Part shown: piece after piece, positions 57,951-64,000 of the stretch
How positions within the stretch are numbered: position 1 is the first letter of the stretch
How the letters are laid out: each line of letters opens with the position of its first letter
From: Gari tellinella
Taxonomy: Eukaryota; Mollusca; Bivalvia; Cardiida; Psammobiidae
DNA: 64,000 bases
Direction of reading: 5' to 3'
Assembly: GCA_922989275.2 (NCBI GenBank)
Contig: OV277861.1
Location: forward strand, 27,868,479-27,932,478
Translations under genes and position numbers: made by a program
The notes under the pieces: model-generated
The model's database searches: none
Seen by the model: only the letters and a program-made list of their open reading frames with translations
Told to the model about the DNA's origin: nothing

Positions 57951-58016
57951 CAAACAGTGAAGTCTCTGATCAGATGGCTCCTGTAGGAGCCCTCTGATCA
58001 GGGATTTCACTGTTTG
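57951..58016. repeat. Palindromic repeat, family 3, duplicate
   Basis: Same hairpin as 47997-48062. The left flank has an extra TGTTTTT here (GGGTTGTTTTTGTGATAAAT), one of the few length differences between the units. Confidence 0.8.
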
Positions 58017-58118
58017 CATAGGACAAGTGTACTCTTCACTCGTACACGTTTGGTAAAGGACGCATATATGCGTCACTAGGGCCCAATGAGTTAATTTGCA
58101 AGATTAAGAACAGGAATA

Positions 58119-58567
58119 CAACAGGTGTTAATTCTCACACCTTTTTACAGTGTGTTGCCAGTTATCTAATAATCATTTCCCTTTAATAACGGAACTGTTA
58201 TAATGACCATCCATCCATCTAATTAATAGACAATAGGTTCCAATCAGCAATCAAGGAGTTACACTTTAATCTTCTTCAGAGATCATCGCTAATCTTTTGA
58301 TCTACATTATTAAAGGCGTTTGTCCCTAATTATCCCTTAAAACAGTTCATCCAATTTAACCCTTAATTGTGTCAGTGCTAACACGCGTCTTAGACTGTAT
58401 ATATATGGTGAGAAGAGGAACTGTCCAACAGAACAGTTTTGTATCTTGCCTCTGTCTGGTAACCAAGCGACACAGTTAAAATTAAACAGAACATATAAGC
58501 AGCAACAATACCTGGGTGACAACACAGCCTTAGCTAGTATAAACTTTAGCAAAGAAAACCTGCCATC
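58119..58567 (+). promoter_or_regulatory. Promoter and upstream module of copy F
   Basis: Near-identical to copy D's. AGGTGTTAA at 58123-58131, TATA GTATATATATGG at 58397-58408. Confidence 0.65.
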
Positions 58568-59662
58568 ATGGATGTTGTGTCAGCTGCTAGCGATCTGAGG
58601 AAGCTGCTTGTTGCCCATGACAACAGCAACAGCCAAGTGACTGCATTAGGTAAGTGATTGCACATTTAATACATAATTGCATATATACGCCTTTGTATGC
58701 CTCCTTTAAAGAAAACAGTTCAATTTTATACTATTAATGCACATGTAAAATCGAAACTCGATACTTCGAATTCACTTAAATCGATCGTATCGGTATTTCA
58801 TAAGTTTAATTGCGATAATTTGATCTCTAGTTAGTCGGACGTACCCGTATATCAAAGTTAAACGACCCTTTCTTATACAACCCTTTCTTATTGTTCTTTT
58901 TTCTTTCTGTTTCAGACGAGTACATCACAGGGACCAGTCAGCGTCACTTCCTGTCCAGCCTTGAGGGTCACCAGTCCCAGACTCTACACCTGGCCTTGAG
59001 ACTGTCCGTGAGTGAGGGGATGCAGAACATGTATTCACAGTACACCAGCAAGATATGGACACAGGTAATTAACATTATACATGTAGTCTGTTTTGAAGGT
59101 ATGTCCTTGCACAGTAGAAAAGTTCGAATAACAAATGATCAAATTACATGCACACGAAATTTCGCAACTTTATGAATACAACACGGGGCGTGTCGCTCTT
59201 GGATATTTTGAGAGAAAACATGGCGCTTTTGACTGAAATAAATGCTGTTTTGTCCTTTTTCTATTGCTTATAAAGTTTAGTCTGAAATCGTTCTCGAACA
59301 TTTGATTGGTCAGATTTGAGCCAAGCGCTGGGCCAGATCCCATACATAAACAATGTAGATCCAGAAGGCTTCTAAATGACCTTTCTGGCCAGGGCCTTCA
59401 CGGTTTGCAAAAGTTTGTAAAATATTATAGAAAACACTCCTGTTTGGTTGTCATATACTGCAAACATTACATTATTTACTGACTTTTTTGTTCGTTGTTT
59501 CAGGTTCAGGAGAAGGCGAGATCAATCACAGCAGCCCTGCAGCCTGAGGCGGAAGTAGAACAGACTCTATCACCAGCGACACCACACGGTCCAAGTGGAA
59601 AGACAGACAAGGCAGTGGGGATGTGGTCAAGTGCCTTTTGTGAGTTCTACAGGGACAGCTGA
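58568..59662 (+). CDS. Copy F of the uncharacterised three-exon family (129 aa)
   Basis: Exons 58568-58649, 58916-59064 and 59504-59662 (TGA at 59660-59662). Near-identical to D in exons, introns and flanks. The coding difference I see is Lys to Ile just before WTQ at the end of exon 2 (SKIWTQ against SKKWTQ). Splice sites are kept. Divergent from E, convergent with G. Function unknown. Confidence 0.8.
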
Positions 59663-60112
59663 ACAGGTCTATAATCACTAACTGGACATTTAGTTAGTAA
59701 TGCTTATTATAAAGCGTGTCTACATTACTAGTTATTATTGTGTTTTCTGTTTTTGTTATGTCTATAATAGTACTGTTACAAACATTTAAATGTACCTTGA
59801 GATTGTGCTTAGGTAACTATGTTACACGATACTATGAATATGAGCAAATAAAATTTAAAAATGAATTATTATGTTCAGTTATACAACTTTATTTTATTGA
59901 GCGACGATCCACAAAAGATGATATGCGTACATTGGAGAAAACGTCATTCTTTCCAAATAAAGCTTTTGTGTTAAAAAGATTGCAAAACGAATGGAACTAG
60001 ATCAGACGCCGAGTAACTCTGCCTCTAATCAGACTGATGCCCTAAAACTTTTTTATCTGAATTTAATGCGTTGTTAACCCTTTACTTGCTTGTCGCTACT
60101 TAAGTGTTTTTT

Positions 60113-60179
60113 GCAAACAGTTTTGATTCAGATCAGATGCCGCGCAACGCAGCGTCTGATCTGAATACAAACTGTTTGA
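60113..60179. repeat. Palindromic repeat, family 2
   Basis: GCAAACAGTTTTGATTCAGA faces TCTGAATACAAACTGTTTG around GATGCCGCGCAACGCAGCGT. Lies just after the point (about 60073) where the D and F 3' flanks stop matching. Confidence 0.7.
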
Positions 60180-60343
60180 CACTCGTCTTTATGTTCCTTT
60201 ACTTAAACAAGTGGACATGAAGGCCCTGATATCGCCGACCTGTTATAATGAATCCTGATCACTTTACCTTTGAATTTCACCCACTTTATTCTAAATCCAT
60301 TCAAATTTGTAGTGTAGCATTTTCTATATTGAAATTCCTATCA

Positions 60344-60383
60344 GCAAACAGTGTAGACTCTGATCAGAGTCTACACTGTTTGC
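60344..60383. repeat. Perfect 40-bp palindrome, family 3
   Basis: Same arms and flanks as at 8798, 50394 and 50894; here in the 3' flank of copy G. Confidence 0.85.
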
Positions 60384-60389
60384 CTATGT

Positions 60390-62160
60390 CCCATATATCG
60401 GATCGTAGGCACAAATGGGTTAAAAACCAAACACATAATAAAATTAAGTGGTCATGGTACAGGGGTTGTACTGTACAATAAAAAATGTGCTATCACCACT
60501 AGTGCGTGGAAGTATTTAAGTAAGATCAAAGCAAGTATGAATGTAAACCAGAAAGAACTTTCTGCTCAACTTCTATCCTGCCCTAAGCTATATTTGGTTT
60601 TTGGCACTTAAAAAGAGAAACTATTTAGAAAATGTAAGCTTTTGTTGATTTACATGTTTCTGTAAGTTGATAAAATGTATGTATAGGCCTGTTTAAACGA
60701 TGCTGTTTCATGTGGTGCTGGTTATTGGATGAATATTGATTTATTACAACTTTTAACAGATACAGTCGAAACTCAATACTTCGAACTCACTTAAATCGAC
60801 CCATAAGTCAAACATTCCTATATTTCAAAATTATAGCTTAGGCACATTTTAACTATGAAATATGGATATCTTCAAACTAAAGCGAGTTCAAATTACCTAT
60901 GTTTCGAATTATTTTAGAAAATCATTCCGAGAATATGAATATGTATTGTTTTTGGTATGTCTGCATGTTGGTTGTCAACAACTTTAGCATTGATCAAAAT
61001 TATGACTTGTGATAGAGACTTTGAGCTCATTCCAAATTGAATTCTGTCAAACAAAGGTCAAGGTCATTTAGAGGTAAAATAGACTGAATTCAATCGAGAT
61101 TCAATCGGTACAACTTTGATTATGTGAGACAATGGCCAAGGTCATTTAGGTCATGGTCACCTCAATGGAGTAAATACATGTTTATTCCTTAGTACAGTCA
61201 TTATGCAAAGTCTCCCTTTTGAAATATTAAATCTTGGGTTAAATAGATTCAAGGAAGAATGCAAAAAGTGTAGACCCTAGACAAAAGTTGACCAGACTTA
61301 ATTTGGAATTGTCCATTAAACGTGTCAAGTGGTATGAGTTTAAACTGTATTTTGATGAAATGGACATGCATTATTCGAATAAGTCATGATCAGCCATTCT
61401 ATGAAAATGTATGAACGGACACGTATGAACGGACACTTAACCCTTTACTCCATAGATATGCCTTTTGTTTTCCCAATTTTAATTAATTATACAGTACTGA
61501 ATATGCAACATAAGAAATTAGCAGATGGTAGCTTAAAATCAGGTTGAAAATAAAGCAGAATGCGCCTTAAGTACATTCTGCTTTCCTTTCAACCTGGTTT
61601 ACTTATCAGCATTGTCTGATTATTCCTCACCACCAGTGGCCAGCACTACAGGACATCATCATCTGCCATAAAATAGGCTGTCAAGAAAGCAGATTGTGTA
61701 TTTTTACATGTAAATTTGCTGTGAAGATATTTTATAGATTTTCTCTCATGTTCGTTTTTGATTTAACATTGAATATACCAGAAAAAATATTGTTGCTAGT
61801 GTGTTATTTTGCTCCATTACCTTGTAAATTATCGAGGTGAAACTAGTCTCAAACAGAGGATAGTTATAATTATTAAAAGCAACAGGTCTTCATTACAGTG
61901 TTGATCTCTTTATACACATATTAGGGAATACACTGCAAAAACGAAAAACTATTTTCATGATTTTATTCCATAACTCTGAACACATCACAGTATAACATTT
62001 CAGATAACAATCATTAACAACTGGACACGTATATTGTGTTAACATCCATCAATCGAACCACTATTACTGCCTTTGTTAAGAGCGCTAAGATACCTATTAC
62101 TTTTGTATTCAAATAGAGAAAACAAGTGAAGGCCTTGTAATTAGCACTACAAATGTCCAG
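60390..62160. repeat. 3' flank of copy G, paralogous to the flanks of A and E
   Basis: Runs parallel to 8840-10700 and 50940-52880, with the family 4 MITE remnant (about 60762-60910), the family 1 fragment (61438-61605) and the poly(A) signal (61962-61967). It has deletions relative to E, for example in the segment around 61275. No gene. Confidence 0.65.
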
Positions 62161-62172
62161 CAAATGAGTTGT

Positions 62173-64000
62173 TCAGCTGTCCCTGTAGAACTCACAAAAG
62201 GCACTTGACCACATCCCCGCTGCCTTGTCTGTCTTTCCACTTGGGCCGTGTGGTGTCGCTTGTGATAGAGTCTGTTCTACTTCCGCCTCAGGCTGCAGGG
62301 CTGCTGTGATAGATCTCGTCTTCTCCTGAACCTGAAACAAAGAACGAAATAGTCAGGTAATAGCAAACTCGTTAAATTAACCATAATAACTTGACTCACT
62401 AAACTAACAGGATATATAAACAAGCAAAGTACGGATTGAGATACTGATATAATTGTTCTAATATTTCAGTGCGTGAGCACTGTTGCACATGTCAGTATTG
62501 CTCATGAACAGACTCAATTAAACCGAGTCTGTAATTTTCAGTATTTGCTTTGTTTTCTGTGCTTTCGAAGGATCTCCCCTTATTCAGATTTATCGAAGAC
62601 AAGCAAGCAATTCATCAGATCGAAAAGGACCAAATCATGTTTTTCGCTATCTGATTCATGTAATTCAACACATATATGGTATATTAAACTGAGAAATTCA
62701 AGTATTTTCGAACTTTGCAAGTAGGGCAAAAAGCTCGCACAGACCTGGTCTACTTTGTTGGCATAGCATATGTACAATGTTTCTAAAGGACGCGTAAAGT
62801 CGTCGCCAGGGTTCAATATGCAGCAAAAATGGCTATTCTAGATTTGTTTTCAAGATTACCTGATAATTAATATTTGCCAGTATTTCAGTAGAAACTAAAT
62901 AACCTGTGTCCATTTCTTGCTGGTGTACTGAGTGTACATATTCTGCATCCCCTCACTCACAGACAGTCTCAAGGCCAGGTGTAGAGTCTGGGACTGGTGA
63001 CCCTCAAGGCTGGACAGGAAGTGACGATGACTGGCCCCTGTGATGTACTCGTCTGTAATAAATATTAAGATAATGAGAAGACAGTAAGGATAACATTATC
63101 ACAACAACGAATAAATATGCATTGAAATCATGTTCTTGGTTAGATCATTATTTCGTCTCTTTCACTGCGATTGTGTCGCAAAAAGGCGACTTTGCAAACA
63201 GTTTGGCACTCGTATCGGCATTTCTTCTGTAAAAATATTGCTAATGACACTACCGATGCAGACGATATGTTTGCGTAAGAGGTTTACAGCAGACGATAAA
63301 ACTTGTGCTGTTCTATGATTTTACTAAGCTTTCTAATAAATACGTGTAGTTTGTTGCCGGTTATTCCAAACCCTGTTTGTTGCCGGTTATTCCAAACCCT
63401 GTTTGTTGCCGGTTATTTTAAGACAACTTATTAAAGCAGGTTTAAAGTAAAGCAGTATTCAGTTGTGCTTTCAGTATATGCTTTAAGCTACCACCTGCTA
63501 CGGAAGTATTAAAGTTTTTTCTATATATGACATATATGACACTAGACAATACAAACATATACAGACAAGGAATGAGAATCTATAGCCACTGCCCCTCATA
63601 TAATCACATTTTTTTTATTATTTTATTTATATATTATGGTTTTAATTAAGGGTGGTTGAAATATGAAAGTAGTTACGTTGCGCTCCACTTCACTTTCATC
63701 CCTTTTTCATATTAAATATATTCTTATTATTGAACAGATTATGGGACAGTGGATTAACATTCTATAAAAGTTATTGTTATTTGATTACCACCAAAGAATA
63801 CTATATATTTTTCCTGTTAACCCTTTCCACCATATAAGCGCCTTTTAGCGCATTTAATTTATGCCTGCACTGAAGAAAATAGTTACAGTTTATACATTAA
63901 TGAAAACGTATGTAGGGAAATATTTCCTATATCCTAGCATGTGACAGCTTGAAGCAGGCCGAAAGCATAGCAAAAATGCACATTCTGCTTTGCTTTCGAC
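62173..64000 (-). CDS. Copy G of the uncharacterised three-exon family, exons 3 and 2 (exon 1 beyond the window)
   Basis: Exon 3 is 62331-62173 (TGA at 62173-62175) and exon 2 is 63052-62904, both with GT-AG edges on the minus strand. By comparison with E, exon 1 would lie at about 64.3 kb, outside the window. The protein is of the C/E type. I see one change in exon 3, Ala to Thr (VQEKTRSI). Intron 1 contains the VNTR (63349-63420) and a MITE family 1 copy (63820 to the end). It looks functional in the visible part. Confidence 0.75.
63349..63420. repeat. 26-bp VNTR, about two and a half units, intron 1 of copy G
   Basis: Two full units and a partial third ending GCCGGTTATTTTAAGAC. The deletion at the end of the third unit is specific to G. 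Confidence 0.8.
63820..64000. mobile_element. MITE family 1 copy in intron 1 of copy G, cut by the window end
   Basis: Orthologous to 38178-38417 and 54688-54925, visible to CATTCTGCTTTGCTTTCGAC. Confidence 0.6.

Noticed and set aside
8798..60383. Repeated palindromes considered as a CRISPR-like array
   Set aside because: Spacing is irregular over tens of kilobases, there are no unique equal-length spacers, and the genome is eukaryotic.

Overview
The window is eukaryotic nuclear DNA, AT-rich and intron-bearing, and dense in short transposable elements. The repeat types (palindromic MITE-like elements, tRNA-derived SINEs, APE-type LINEs) suggest a mollusc, most likely a bivalve; this is inference, and the species cannot be fixed from sequence alone. 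No prokaryotic gene, CRISPR array or rRNA gene was seen.

Layout. (1) 1-2832: the last two coding exons of a plus-strand AIFM1 (apoptosis-inducing factor) orthologue, with a MITE 14 bp after the stop codon. (2) 2846-10490: repeat-rich intergenic DNA. (3) 10717-64000: a cluster of seven copies (A to G) of one small three-exon gene that I do not recognise. It encodes about 129 residues. Exons are 82, 149 and 159 nt, with a phase-1 then a phase-0 intron and GT-AG splice sites. Strand alternates strictly: A(-), B(+), C(-), D(+), E(-), F(+), G(-, cut by the window end). The copies therefore form divergent pairs sharing a promoter interval (A/B, C/D, E/F) and convergent pairs (B/C, D/E, F/G). Every complete copy is open across all three exons and keeps a TATA box and a set of upstream motifs.

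The A/B promoter interval is about 19 kb and holds broken LINEs (15.2-17.8, 19.8-23.6 and 26.7-28.1 kb), an array of TIR elements (17.96-19.71 kb) and a tRNA-like sequence. The C/D interval is about 10 kb because a LINE-bearing block of about 6.56 kb (38881-45442, both ORFs open) lies inside copy C's upstream region. The paralogous E/F interval is only 3.4 kb and shows the uninterrupted arrangement. C-D and E-F are near-identical segmental duplicates with an offset of about 9.95 kb on the D/F side; G begins a third unit.

The best candidate for something undescribed is this alternating gene family. The promoters plus exon 1 of A and B, about 18.7 kb apart and inverted, are almost identical, while their introns and downstream exons have diverged. 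That pattern points to gene conversion between palindromic arms. A second candidate is the LINE, whose ORF1 and ORF2 lie in one frame separated by a single TAG with no ATG ahead of the endonuclease start. Protein function of the family remains unknown.
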